Below are positions 10,563 through 22,064 of a DNA stretch of 64,000 nucleotides, one piece after another (position 1 is the stretch's first letter; each line of letters starts with the position of its first letter). The position numbers and the translations under genes are program-made. Source of the DNA: Gremmenia infestans. Lineage: Eukaryota; Ascomycota; Leotiomycetes; Helotiales; Hamatocanthoscyphaceae. The stretch is taken from positions 62,001 to 126,000 of the forward strand of contig JAFEVB010000008.1 in assembly GCA_032629725.1 (NCBI GenBank), given 5' to 3'. A model generated the notes under the pieces. That model was not told the DNA's origin. It did not search any database and was given only the letters and a program-made list of their open reading frames with translations.

Positions 10563-11946
10563 CGAGGCCGTTTTCACTTTTTGTTGTATGTATGTATGTA
10601 GCGTACATAAGCGAATGTTTTAGCTTTAGCCTCGAGTATTTAAATCATTATTGACGTTGGTAACAAATATATCAAGTTACAACTTCTCCCCAGCATCAGA
10701 CTATCTACCCAATTATGTCTATATCATGAGAAGTCCCATGGCACGAAGGACGACAATAGCGACAAGTCTCGAAGTAGGTGTTTAGAAAGATTTTGGTTTT
10801 CCAATGTCATATTCAGCAGCGTTGAGTAGCGTGACGAGACTAGACGGCCGGGCTTTTTTACTTTGTAATGTCAACTGTGATCCAATAGACCGCGGCTCGA
10901 AGATGTCTGCTTCCTTTTCTGAAGATTGTAAATGGCAGTCAAAATGGTCCTGACTAGATTCGCTTCGTCAAAGTTCCCTACCAGTGATGATACAAGATAG
11001 CGCTGTTCTTAACCAAGGTATTCCCTTTTGGAACCTTCTAGAATTACTCCTGCATACCGATCTCATAGATACTCCAGCCATTGGGTCATCTGATTTTGAG
11101 ACTACCGACATATCGTTGTGCAGTTTCCATGATCTCGATCTGGCATGCTTGAGTTGAACGTTATTATCTTTGAATGGCTTCTCTCGGACGGGTTCTGAGG
11201 TACTTGGTACATGATGAAGGTACAAGTTATCGACTACTCAATCTTCTACCGGAAAACCGTCTGAATGATTCGTTCACAATTCCTCCACTTCGCCTAGGAA
11301 GTGAGAGGGGGGATCGTAGCTATAGGTCCACGAGCAAAGATCAGAGCGCTTATTGCAATGAGATTTCAATATCATATTTACTAGGGAATACATGCCTTGC
11401 AGCTCAATGGATGTGAATCTGAAAAACACATATCTAAGATGTGATTCACCCAAGACCTCAAGACATGTACTTGGACAGGCAAAAAAGGCAACCACAACTG
11501 CTTCAACATCTCCAACATCCTTCTTTCCTCGCAGCAATAAGCAATAGCATAACTTTCGGCATCTAAATAGAGGTATGATCACCTCATCAACGAAGGCCCA
11601 CGAAATGTGCTGCCCTAGAACCAAGCTCAGATAATCCACGCTGGTGGGCAAGCTGGCACTGCGAGAAAGCCTTCAGCCTCTACAAATAGCATTCAATCTG
11701 AACTCGAAAGAAGTCGCTTTTGACCCCCGAGTCGATTTCCCGATCTAATGCACAACAGATAGAGGAAGTATTCAACGAGAACACGCCAAGGAAAGTGCAG
11801 CAATTCTATGAGAACCCAACAAAAACTATAAGATCGCAGAGAGACTGTTCAACAACCGAAATCCTCTGGATGTTTACGTTAGATATTCCGCGTGTACAGA
11901 GATGTCTTTCCATGACTTAGGTAATGGTTTTAGAAGGTCTGAAAAG
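10563..11946. other. gene-free interval
   Basis: About 1.4 kb. Frames of 60-125 codons occur on both strands (10968-11225 minus, 11174-11416 plus, 11274-11651 minus, 11720-11920 plus), but none has a recognisable domain or plausible splice partners. The 3' UTR of the MFS gene and the promoter of the C2H2 gene lie here. Confidence 0.45.
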
Positions 11947-14194
11947 ATGCCGGAGTCCTTTCCACAACAGTGGCGGAGGGGGAACTACAAGGCAAAGCAG
12001 CCCAAATCAGTAAGACAGTCCATTTGCAAATGTCGTTCCTGATATATTAATGTTGAAATTAAAAATTCACTGATAACTAAAAAGGGACACGTAACAGGCC
12101 CGGTGAAGCAGGAGGTTCCGCGCCACAGCTACAGCAACAGCAGTCGCCAAATTCCAGCCGCGCGACAATCCCTACCCCAAACAGACCACAACCACAATCT
12201 TCACCACCACTTACTCACCCGTCCGCAAACCTTCGCTCACCCCCAGCTACTGGAATACGCGTACCGACCAGACGAAGGTCTTCGATCCCCCTACTTCCCA
12301 CCACAGAGTTTCCCTGGATCTCTATACCAGCCGCCCCCGACGCCTTCCCTCCCCGTTCCTCAGGTACCTCCCCCACCTGCTCCTACTCCTCACAATGGAG
12401 CACCATATTCGACCGCTGTAGCTCTTCGCAACCTTGTTCTAGCAGGGGCAAATAATAATATCCGTCCAGCTGCTTCGAATAGTTCCGCGATCTCTGGCAC
12501 AGTCAAAGGGGGGGTCAATTCAAATGAAGTACCAATTATCCAGCCACTGGATATAACCAAACGCTGCCCGTTTGACATTTCGAAATTCAAAACTGCAGAG
12601 GACCTCGCGGATGCCATTCTTCTTGCCGCAGGCATCCATCCTACGTTGGGCGGTCTGAACTATCACCTCCTTTGGGTGCTCGAAGATTTTGGTCCTGAAG
12701 TAAATGCGCAATCCGACCTTTCGACGTTTCGCTGGGACTTGGTGGGCTTTAATGATCATCCAGGAGGGAATTGCAATAGGCCAAAGACACACACGCCGTC
12801 AACCAGGGATATGATGCAGCACACACAAGCTCGTGAACATGGTCGTGAACATGTCGTTGGGGGGGTACTAGTTGGCGGACAAGGGCTTGCGAGGAGACCG
12901 TTTGACCCAACTCCTCGTCAACCGAGTCTCCTTCGAAACACCAGTACGCCTACTTCAGGTTCCCGATTTTCGGTTGTACTAAACTCTCCATCTCAGATGC
13001 AGTCACCAAGCCAATCTATATATCTGAATGCCGCTGAAAATACAAATACGCTTGGGCCGGTCCAGCCGTCGGCGAACTTTACAGATTTCCCTCTACAATC
13101 GAACTCAAAATCGATACTCGAGGGGGGCTATAAAAAAGAAAGACGCGTGCCAGGGAGTCCTGTCAGAGCACCCTCTACCCCACGGTTAGGGAGGCCACCA
13201 AAGAGCGCCAGCAGCCCCCGAGTTGAAATAAGTAGCCCGGGCCCCAGCTCGAAGAAACAGTTTCGTCCTCGGAGAGAGGTTGATTATACTCTTCCTCCAA
13301 GACTAACTCCCAAGAAGCGTGGTCGGCCCTTCAGTACTCCCGAAGCAGCTGCTAGAGCAGCTGCAAAAGCCGAAGGGCGGCCGTATACCAGTCAAGCTCC
13401 GAAAAAGCGCGGCCGGCAGCATAAGAAGTTTGAACATACCTTTATTCAGCAAGATCCGGAATACCTCCCATTCTTGTGTGAATGGAAAGACTGTCCTGCC
13501 GAACTCTTCAACCTCGAGACTCTTCGTAATCATATATTTTCTGTACACATGAGACAAAAAGGGGTCATACGCTGTCGGTGGGCGCGATGTAAAGTTTGCC
13601 CTGAAGAGAAGAATGAATTGCTTGAGCCGGCCACGGGTCATCGCCTGTCGTTCAATTCTGAGCGCGAGTTCAGAGAACACATGAACACAACACATCTCGT
13701 TCCTCTTGCGTGGCACATGGGCGACGGGCCAAAGGAATCTTCATCAAGTGAGTCCAATACTGTGTAGGAAAATTGATTTTAACAAAGCTGCAGATGGAGC
13801 ATCGCATACCAAAAGGAATGATTTTTGGCTATTTGACCAGAGTGGAAAACAAGTCACCTCTTCAGTTGATAAACAACCTATCGAGTCCGGGTACGCAAAA
13901 CTGAATAACAAGAAGCGATTCGTAAAGAGACGAGACAGCGATGGAGATGTCTACATTGTTCCTATCGGCTCCGAGGCATATGGAAAGGTCCAAGAATCGA
14001 CCTATTACGATGATGAAGATGTTCGCATGGACATGACCACTGGTAGCAAGACGAAATCTAGCTTCTCTGTTGTTTTGAACTCCCATAGAGCTCAAAAAGC
14101 TCATGCAAAAGTCTTCGAACCCGACGAGGTAGGCAATGGGATGAGGTACGGCAGCACCAGACGTTGTCTGAGTTCAGAAATGGAGACCGACTAG
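11947..14194 (+). CDS. C2H2-type zinc finger protein with AT-hook-like motifs
   Basis: Probable nuclear DNA-binding regulator. Model: 11947-12009, 12085-13747, 13794-14194 (introns 75 and 46 nt); 708 aa. Exon 1 is inferred from an ATG followed by GTAAGA and a CTGATAAC branch site, and is the least certain part. The first ~140 residues are Gln/His/Pro-rich. A basic region carries AT-hook-like cores (KKRGRPFSTP, KKRGRQHKKF, RLGRPPKS). Two fingers follow at about 484-560: LCEWKDC...LRNHIFSVH (C-x4-C, H-x4-H) and CRWARC...FREHMNTTH with a long internal loop. The C-terminal exon is charged (KRFVKRRDSDGDVYIVPIGS). The second intron could end at the AAG at 13787, which would add two residues. No target is suggested by context. 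Confidence 0.8.
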
Positions 14195-15582
14195 CTACAT
14201 GGAGAGAGAGCGATGATCTTATGATTTCAACCACTGCGCGTCCTCCGCAGGACAATTTCGACTATAAGACTGCATGTTCGCATTGAGCAGTCAAATACAC
14301 TTATTAAGACGATATATTTGAGGCCTGTAAAACCTGTAAACATAGTATTGCATATCCTGGGCGTCTGGCGTTGACCAAATGCACGGCCGGTGGTCTTCAG
14401 ATGAGGACGAAGGCACATGATACCCCTTTATGCCTGGAGGGATGGGGAACGGGGAAGACTGGGAGCACTTGCTTTACCAAGAAGAATATCAATGGGATTC
14501 ATCTCAAAAGCCTAATCTTCAGTCGTTTTTATTACAAACCAAGTTGGGTTATTTTTTCATTGTGGTTCTTCTTGGATTTAATCCGTATGGATTATGGTGA
14601 TGAGTGCGATTGTGGAGATGAATCTTGTCTCATTGCCTCTAGCTTAACCAAGCAAGCTGAGATTGACTGCTAAGTGTCCCATATCTCGGAGACAAAATTT
14701 ATTGTTGCTATGGTAAATCCAAATCATGCTATAAATGGACTGGGACGTAATAGATATCCAGGTGTTCCGGATTCATTATGGACACTACTACCATCGCCCG
14801 CCTCTACCACTCCTAAGCCATCCTTATGCCAGACGGCCGCGTTGTGGTATTTAGGTCCAATCCTGAAGATGGCACCCACCTGAAGAAAACCGAGTTGTGG
14901 GTTTCGGCTCTCCATACACCCTCTCTGGCCTCCCAGCTTTAGCTTACACTATTACGACAGCCAACAGGATTCGACATATGGCTGTACCTACCTATATTCA
15001 GCTATTCATAGACTTCGACCAGCTCATATGCACGGGGTCGGTCTTCTTGCCGCAGATGTGTTGCATTTCTCGAATCTTTGATACCGAATTATGACATATA
15101 TCGAAGATCGAAATAATATCACGTGTTAACTTTATTCATCATTGAGCCTCTGTTACTTGTACTCGCAAACAGGTCGTGTGTGCAAGTTGATCAATCGCAA
15201 ATGCCTATAAGCTCGAGGTGATCGGGAGTGTTTTGTATCTGCAATAGGCTTAGCGCATCTTGCTGGCCAGCACGCTTGGATATTTTTTTTGGATACCTAC
15301 AGTAGCCTAGGTAGCCTCAACTTGCAACTTCGTCACATGAAGGGTTTCTTCCTACCCATCGTCCTTCTTGATTAGCTAGCATTGAATTCCCTTAAATGGG
15401 TGCAATGGCTCTTAGCTAGCGCGCTCTCACTCACTGGCGCATCTGTCAGCTCGATCGGGAAGCGCTAGCTTAGAAGCTTAGAAGCTGTGTCTGCCAAATA
15501 CAAAAATCCCTCTCGCTTCCCTCGTCTTCTATGCTTGATGTGACTATTGTCGATATAACTACACGCTGGTCCTTGGATAGCT
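14195..15582. other. gene-free interval
   Basis: About 1.4 kb. Plus-strand frames at 14371-14673 and 14674-14883 have no homology signal I recognise and lack coding-like composition. A CACGTG hexamer is near 15121. The right half holds the promoter of the HeLo gene. Confidence 0.5.
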
Positions 15583-17665
15583 ATGGATCCCATAAGTGCG
15601 GCTGGTATCGCCTTGAGCGTCGCTTCCTTAGCTAGCCAGGTCTTTATGGGATGTATTCAAGGTTAGAAGAGCCCCAATTATCGCAGTATTATTGCTCTCT
15701 AACAGCATGAAAAGGCATCCAATTTATCATTACTGCCAAAAACCTCCCCGAAGCGTCTAAATACCTCAATCTAAGATTGCGCATAGAGCAACAGCGGTTA
15801 TTTGCTTGGAGTGAAACTTCAGGTTTGATGGATCACCAACAGGACAACGGCAGAAAAATCCAAGAATCCAACACTTTCATCATTCATCGTACTACTATTC
15901 TGGATCTTCTTGTCCAGATTCAGTGCCTTTTCAAAGAATTTGAGAAGGCGCAGACCAAAAATAAGCATCTTCAGATTGCTCCGGAGCCCGTCAACTCGGA
16001 GGATGAAGTCATTTATGACCCTGCGAAAGACTCATCGAGCGCTCATGTGCCCTTATCCGAACCGCGGAGGATGTTTATCATCAAAGCCATGAAGGAGCTC
16101 AAGTCCAAGGCAGAAGGAGTCGCGGGAGGGCTAAGTACTGGTCGAAGAAGACTTCTATGGGCTGCTTTCGACGAAGTCGCTTTTGAGAATCTGCTTCAAA
16201 GATTTTCGACACTCAACGACAACATGACAGACATCCTGGACTTTCGCTTGCAGACTGAAATCCATCGTACTACACAAGATACAAATCGTGGGGTTCTTCA
16301 ACTTCACAAAGATCTTGCAAGTTTGCATCAGCTTGTTAAGGCACTTGATATCAAGATGCAAGCCCGCTCCCATCCCGTCCTCGAAATACCTCAATATGCA
16401 CCAACAAATGACGCTGCTGGACTTCTTCTACTCGCCCAGCTCGCAAAATTCAAAGCCTTCAACGAGTCTCTAGATACGGAAGGACCGGCTCCCTGGGACG
16501 AGGCTACGGCCATGGCCCTTCAACTTGGTCAGCCCGATGCCGAGAAAGCCAAGACGAAGATTGAGCGCACAAGAATCCACTTGAAACCCAAAACATCTTC
16601 CACAGACCTAACTGCTATCCGCTGTGAAGCCATCTTCGATAATGATATTGGTGAGAAGCAAAGAGTCTGGATAGAGTGGAAAGAGTACGACTACCAAAAG
16701 CCAGGGGCTTCTTCACCACCGGCCCTGATTGTAGACCGCGTGCAGAAGCTTGCATCGCTGCTGCACCACAGTCCTAAGCCAGAGGCATTTCGCGTTCCTC
16801 ACTGCCTAGGGTACTTCGACAATGGGCAGAGAGAATCATCAGAACTTGATTCCGAAGGTGAAGAAGAGTCTCTAGATCCACGGATTGGGTTTGTTTTCGA
16901 GAAACCAAAAGATGAAGGTGTTTCTCCAGAGACGCCGCCTGTGTCGCTGTTCGATTTGCTCTCATCTTCACCAAAACCTCGGATCACTGACCGGATTCGT
17001 CTGGCACATGCAGTTGCGAATTGTCTTTTGTATTTGCATAGCGTGAATTGGTTGCATAAGGGGTTGAGGTCGCATAATATTGTGTTCTTCCCGACGGCTT
17101 CGAAGGATAAGCAAAGAGGGGGCAATAAAGTGGACTACAGCAAGCCCTACCTCTCTGGTTTCGACTTTGCGCGTCCTGCTCGTGCAGATGAAATGACCGA
17201 GGTAAGATAGTTGAAATTTCACTCGTGAAATTATGCTAAACCCCCTTTCTTCCCTAGATACCCGGCGATGTCCCAGAATATAACATGTACCGACACCCCT
17301 CCACTCAAGGCCAAGGCTTTGGTCCTAGGGAAAGCTTTAGGAAATCTTTCGATATATACAGTCTTGGAGTAGTACTTGTAGAGCTTGCGAGTTGGCAAAC
17401 TATTGATAGAGTACTTGGCCTAGAGATGGGCAGGATGCGGACTACTATGAAGATCAGAGACACGCTTCTTGAAGAAAGTAGGATACAAGAAGTAGGAAGC
17501 AATATGGGGGAGATGTATGAGAGGGCTACAGAAAAGTGCCTTGCGGGTGGCAGTGAGCTGGGAATTCTAGAGACGGATGATGAGATGAGTGATGCTGTTG
17601 CGGCTAAGCTTTCAATGGCTTTTTATGAGGATGTTGTGAAAAAGCTTGGGGATGTTAAGGTCTAA
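15583..17665 (+). CDS. HeLo-domain protein with C-terminal kinase-like (pseudokinase) domain
   Basis: Exons 15583-15661, 15715-17201, 17258-17665 (introns 53 and 56 nt); 657 aa. The first exon encodes MDPISAAGIALSVASLASQV, the classic start of the fungal HeLo (prion-inhibition and propagation) domain, followed by LRLRIEQQRLFAWSE and a helical region to about residue 210. The C-terminal half (~300-640) resembles a protein kinase fold: LHSVNWLHKGLRSHNIVFF stands at the catalytic loop, YLSGFDFARP at the DFG position, and YRHPS plus FDIYSLGVVLVELASWQTID in the C-lobe. HRD is replaced by HKG, so the catalytic Asp is missing and activity is unlikely. HeLo domains are membrane-targeting death or allorecognition modules. 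The role here is inferred, with the pseudokinase perhaps a regulator. Confidence 0.85.
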
Positions 17666-17763
17666 CATTTTGGTATATAAAGCAACATTTATGTTTGTCT
17701 CTCTGGAGCGTCGTCACTCACTTTGTTAATGTCCTAACCTTTACTGAATGGCAAGAGCCCCCG

Positions 17764-18655
17764 TCACTTAGACTCTTCTTTAGACCACATTACCTTGCCT
17801 TGCTTGCCCGAATCGACATTCAGCACTTGCCCAGTGATGTTCCCACTCCAGTTTTCACTTGCTAGAAAGAGGATGCTCTTTGCAACGCTTTCAGGCGGAA
17901 CAGGGCAGCGCAATCCGGTGCTTTATCCCATCAGCAAATACATCCGCCCAACAGGTACTTACTCGGTCAACCTACGTCGCTTGAGCATCCACGTACAACT
18001 GCTCGGGATTTTCCCTGCATTCTTTCCGAAACTGCTCCGTATCTACTGGTCCTGGAGCCACAGCATTGACTCGCCCGCCCGGCCATATCCTACTTACATC
18101 CGCCATCAGGCTCTTGACCAGTCCTATTTGGACCGCACTCTTGCCCGCGGCATAATCTGCATTACCTCTTTCCCCAAAATGTCCGCTCTCACTCCCAACT
18201 ATTATCAATCCAACATTCCGCAGCTCTTCCTCCTCTTTCCTCTTGTCCGATTTTGCGTACTCTCTCAGGGCCCGCAGCCACGTTCGCGCCGTAAGGAACG
18301 TGCCCTCGACATTGATCCGGTGCGTGTGTCGCCACTGATCAAGCTCCATATCGGCAAGACTCTCGTGGTGAGGCAGAACGGAGAGATCGAGAGAAGCAAG
18401 TGCTACGCAACATGCCACTGGTCCGAACCTCTCGGCAGCTATAGAAAACGCGTTGGTGAGATCCCATTCCGAGCTGATGTTGCAGGACAGGTGCTGGAAG
18501 TTCGGGGATTGCGGAGGGCTCTCCGGGACGCGCAGGTCGAGGCTGGTGACCTTTGCGCCGGCGGAGACGAGTGCCGTTAGTGTGGATGAGCCTATGAAGC
18601 CTGATCCGCCGGTTATCAGGACGTAGCTGTTGGAGAGATTAAGGGAAAGGTCCAT
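17764..18655 (-). CDS. short-chain dehydrogenase/reductase (SDR)
   Basis: NAD(P)-dependent oxidoreductase, substrate unknown. Exons (minus): 18655-17976 and 17920-17764 with a 55-nt intron; 278 aa, normal for classical SDRs. The cofactor motif TGGSGFIG is at residues 15-22 and an acidic residue ends strand 2 (SLDLR), which favours NAD. The Ser and Tyr-Lys catalytic residues appear as IIVGSESG and YAAGK, with PGPVDTEQF after the active site. The second exon restores PESVAKSILFLASENWSGNI and GQVLNVDSG, the usual SDR C-terminus. It is convergent with the HeLo gene, with only about 100 bp between the stops. Confidence 0.9.
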
Positions 18656-18690
18656 GGTGGTGGTGATGGTGGTGGTGATGGTGGTGGTGC
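18653..18690 (+). repeat. GGT/GAT-rich microsatellite at SDR start
   Basis: A short array of GGTGGTGAT-type units begins at the ATG of the minus-strand SDR and occupies its immediate 5' leader (ACC/ATC-rich on the coding strand). Confidence 0.85.
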
Positions 18691-19427
18691 TTGATTGTCA
18701 GTTTTGAATATCAAGCATCTTCTCCTGGAGAAGATAGAAAGGAGGCAGTGGGCCATGGAGCCGAAGCCTTGCCATAGCCCGCGTTATGTAAAGAATAGCT
18801 AGTTGTCTTTACTAGAACGAACATCATGGAGGTGGCTGAAGTTGAGCTGAGTATTATCCTTGGCATTTTTATCGGCGGCCCAAGCCGAAGATTACAGTAA
18901 TGATGCCCCGAGCCTGCTCACATTATATTAAGGTTGAGGGCTAGCGTTGAAGTCCGATTGGCGAGGACAAATACCTACCTTATAGGGCGGTTCTGATTAT
19001 GGGATACAGAGGGCTACAGTAGTGGTTTGGGAGTTGGTGTATTTTGGAGGTGTTAGGCAGGAGAGCGTGACTGCAGGTGGGCATAGGTCATTGGCATATC
19101 TACAAGGCATGTTCACCACCATATAATATCTGATGCAGGCTTAATAGCAAGTATATATCCACGTTCCTATTAGTAAAAATGCATAACAGAATCGTCAAGA
19201 GGCAGCAAAACATTCCAGTGAATCATAGCTAATTTCAAGGTCGAACCAAGCTGCCGGGATCTTTCGCAAGAATATTTGTCTAACCCTACATGGAATGGAA
19301 CATGACTCTCTTCAAAGCCCCAGCGCAATGAGAAAAAATATTTCTTTCAAAACTGTCAGTAAACAGCTGAATCTCTTCCGCTGGATTTATTTACTTACAA
19401 AGAATTGAGTAGTATCGAGTTATCTAT
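18691..19427. other. gene-free interval
   Basis: About 740 bases between two minus-strand genes, holding the SDR promoter and the 3' UTR of the coiled-coil gene. Nothing else is supported. Confidence 0.5.
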
Positions 19428-22064
19428 TCAGGACTCAGGATTCGGATTCGCTTCCGGGTACCTCATTATGAACTCCTCCGAGCAAGTGTCCGGGAACGCG
19501 AGCTTCAGATATTTATCCGCGGTTCCTCTGCTGATATTGTTGCGGATTGTCCAGTACTTTTCAGCCTTCTGCATGTCGGTAAGGGTGTCGAGGTTGTGGT
19601 TCTTCTTTCGCATTTGTGCTTGTGCTGGCTTTGAAGGGTTGGTAATGGCAATGGGACCGGCAACAGCTTTGCGGTCCGCATAGGTGGTGGCTTTCGTCCC
19701 TTCTTGCTCAGACATTGAGGTGGAAGTGGAGTTTGTCTCGGATGTTTGAACAATTGGGTTGCTCCAATGGATATGCTTCTTCTTTTCCTCTTGTGGCTCT
19801 TGTCCACTTGGTTCGGAAATTTTAGCTGTCTTCTCCGCAGCCGGATTTCTCATGAGTTCAGCATGAGCAGCCATTTTCTGAACCGGAAATGAATGTCTCT
19901 CATCTTTCTTTTCTTCCTTCGCTTTTGCTTTTGGGGCGTGCGAAACGGTTTGAATATGCTGGAAAATGGCGTTTTGCCATTCAGGGGTGTTCAATTGTTG
20001 CATAACGAGGGCGTGGCGCCTAGCGTTTGCGTTCACCTCACGTGAAGCTTTCCCGACATTCTTCTTTTCTTCTTGTGGAATCTTCACATTTGCAAGGTCC
20101 AAATGAAGAGCCGGGCTAGCTGGCAAAGAAACCTTGGGAGAAGGAATGGCTGCAGTCGTCTCCAAGGATTCCATGGCAATTGCCTTGCGCTTAGCGTTGA
20201 CTCTGAGGGTTTCAGAGCAAGTGTCTAGTCCCCGGACGGAGCAAGGCTCTTCCTCCTTGATATCCGCTTCCCGGTCTGCTTTTGGTTCAATTGCTTGTGA
20301 ATTGTCTTTCCAATGTGATGTTGCCCCCTGTTGCGAGTTCGTAGCAGTGGCGGCCTTGACTATGGTGTCGACTTCGACTTTGCTGGCCATGGGGATTGGC
20401 TGCCGAATTAGAAGAGCGGATTCTTCCGCATCCTTCTTTTGCTCTGGCTTTGGTCCAATTGCTTGTACAGCGTTTTCCTCTTCTTTGAGTGACTTTGGAG
20501 ATTCAATGACTGGCTCGATGGGTGTAGGGATGAGCACGCTTTGCTGTTTCAATACCTGCTCGTACAGCTGGTATGTCTGATACGCACTGTTCGCTGCGTC
20601 GATGGACCTCTGAGCCGCTTTTCTACTGTCTTTCAGGTCTTGGGCTCTCTGTTCTCCGGCCTTCACAGACTCAGCAGATGGAGTGCGGCTGTCCTCCTCG
20701 GCGAACTCTTTCTTCTTCTTGTACACCTCATAGTGTACGTGACTCTCCCTGGTGAGCTCTACGGCTTTGTCATGACACAACTTCACTTTTTCCTGAAATC
20801 GCTGTTGGAGCTGCGAAGCCCTGTCCTGAAAATCCTGGAGCCTTTTCTCGCATTGGCCTGCATGGTTCTTGGCTCCCTGGACATCCTCAATCGCAAGCTT
20901 GCAGCGGAGATCGGCATCATCCTTCTCGTGCGTAAGCGTGTTGATATATTCTTTATATTGTGTCTCGTTTTTCTTCCAAGAATTCTCCTGGTGCTGGTAC
21001 CATGCTTCCCTTTTCACTGTTTGTGCGAACTCTATGGTTTCGAGATTAGCCAATATCTTGGCCTCCACGAGCTCCTGTTCTTCTTTCTTAGCCTTCTGCA
21101 GTAATTCTTGGACCTTCGCCTCGCTAGCTTCAGTCGCAATTCGGACTGCTGAAACTAATCTCTCGGTGTCCAAAACTCTGAATTTATTGCATGCTCTCTC
21201 ATCCTGAAGTTCCGCTTTTAGCTTTCCGACTTCTGCTCGCGACGATTCGATCTCATCGTTCATCTTTTTCCAAACGTTCATCTCGTGGTTTCTAGCTTTG
21301 ACTTTTGCTTCGTCGCGATTGGTAATTTGTCTTCTGAGTTTCTCGTTCTCTTGGGTGATGGCATCGTTGTCGTTGGCGGATGCTGCCAGAGTGTTTTCAA
21401 ACTCGCTTGTAAGGTCTGCGAATCTGTTTTTGAACCCCTCGTTGTCCACCTTGAAGACAGCGTTTTCCTCCTTGGCAACGCTGATGACTGTTCTAGCTTC
21501 ACGCAGATTTTCTAGGCACTGAGCGTAGGCATTTCTGGTGATGTCAAGCTCCAACTTCATCTCGTCAAACTTTGACGTCGACTCTTGGAAATTAGACCTC
21601 ATCTCGGTGTAACCCGACTTCAGTTTGCTCATGTAGCCAGCAACAGAAGAGATATCGAGCTTCAACGAGTTAATAGTCTTCTCATTTTCGTCGATATCAT
21701 CACCGAATAGAGCAACGAGTTCCCTCGCCTTGGCCCGACATGGGCTGTCGTCATCGCTGAGAATTGTCTCGCAAGCAGAGCTGCTGAGCACCATGCCCAG
21801 AAGCTCCCTGGTCTTATTTTCAATCTCCAGTCGACATCTCTCAATTTTTGCGTTTGATTCGAGGTCCTGGTACTCTTCGAGGATACTGATTTCCTCGGAT
21901 GTGCCATTCGTGTTCAGTTCGACATCCTCTGCGTCGCTCTTTTGAGCAATGGAGAAACCCGCATTGGACACGAAGTCGTAGCTGGCTTCAGAGTCTTTAT
22001 CGCTGTTGTCAGAAAGTTGGATGTCCTCAAAGGGTCCCTGGGGTTCCAGAGTGTCTGTCGACAT
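19428..22064 (-). CDS. long coiled-coil protein, uncharacterised
   Basis: Single exon of 878 aa, unusual among its intron-bearing neighbours. The N-terminus is acidic (MSTDTLEPQGPFEDIQLSDN, then EVELN/EEISILEEY). Residues ~60-500 are dense heptad-type coiled coil rich in E, K, A, Q and R (RDEAKVKARNHEMNVWKKMN, KEEQELVEAKILANLETIEF). Residues ~500-800 are disordered and Pro/Lys/Glu-rich. The C-terminal ~60 residues look folded (MQKAEKYWTIRNNISRGTAD ... LAFPDTCSEEFIMRYPE). No signal peptide or membrane segment is visible. The size and layout suit a structural or cytoskeleton-linked scaffold, but I do not recognise the family. Confidence 0.85.
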   Translation of the reverse strand: MSTDTLEPQGPFEDIQLSDNSDKDSEASYDFVSNAGFSIAQKSDAEDVELNTNGTSEEISILEEYQDLESNAKIERCRLEIENKTRELLGMVLSSSACETILSDDDSPCRAKARELVALFGDDIDENEKTINSLKLDISSVAGYMSKLKSGYTEMRSNFQESTSKFDEMKLELDITRNAYAQCLENLREARTVISVAKEENAVFKVDNEGFKNRFADLTSEFENTLAASANDNDAITQENEKLRRQITNRDEAKVKARNHEMNVWKKMNDEIESSRAEVGKLKAELQDERACNKFRVLDTERLVSAVRIATEASEAKVQELLQKAKKEEQELVEAKILANLETIEFAQTVKREAWYQHQENSWKKNETQYKEYINTLTHEKDDADLRCKLAIEDVQGAKNHAGQCEKRLQDFQDRASQLQQRFQEKVKLCHDKAVELTRESHVHYEVYKKKKEFAEEDSRTPSAESVKAGEQRAQDLKDSRKAAQRSIDAANSAYQTYQLYEQVLKQQSVLIPTPIEPVIESPKSLKEEENAVQAIGPKPEQKKDAEESALLIRQPIPMASKVEVDTIVKAATATNSQQGATSHWKDNSQAIEPKADREADIKEEEPCSVRGLDTCSETLRVNAKRKAIAMESLETTAAIPSPKVSLPASPALHLDLANVKIPQEEKKNVGKASREVNANARRHALVMQQLNTPEWQNAIFQHIQTVSHAPKAKAKEEKKDERHSFPVQKMAAHAELMRNPAAEKTAKISEPSGQEPQEEKKKHIHWSNPIVQTSETNSTSTSMSEQEGTKATTYADRKAVAGPIAITNPSKPAQAQMRKKNHNLDTLTDMQKAEKYWTIRNNISRGTADKYLKLAFPDTCSEEFIMRYPEANPNPES

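Noticed and set aside
11274..11651. 125-codon minus-strand frame
   Set aside because: It starts from TTG, has no domain and no plausible neighbouring exon. I cannot exclude a small lineage-specific gene.
14371..14883. two consecutive plus-strand frames of 100 and 69 codons
   Set aside because: No recognisable motif or splice structure, and composition like the surrounding non-coding DNA.
20134..21515. several plus-strand frames rich in Leu and Ser, including one of 187 codons
   Set aside because: Antisense shadows of the long coiled-coil gene; Glu/Lys-rich codons read backwards give Leu/Ser/Phe.
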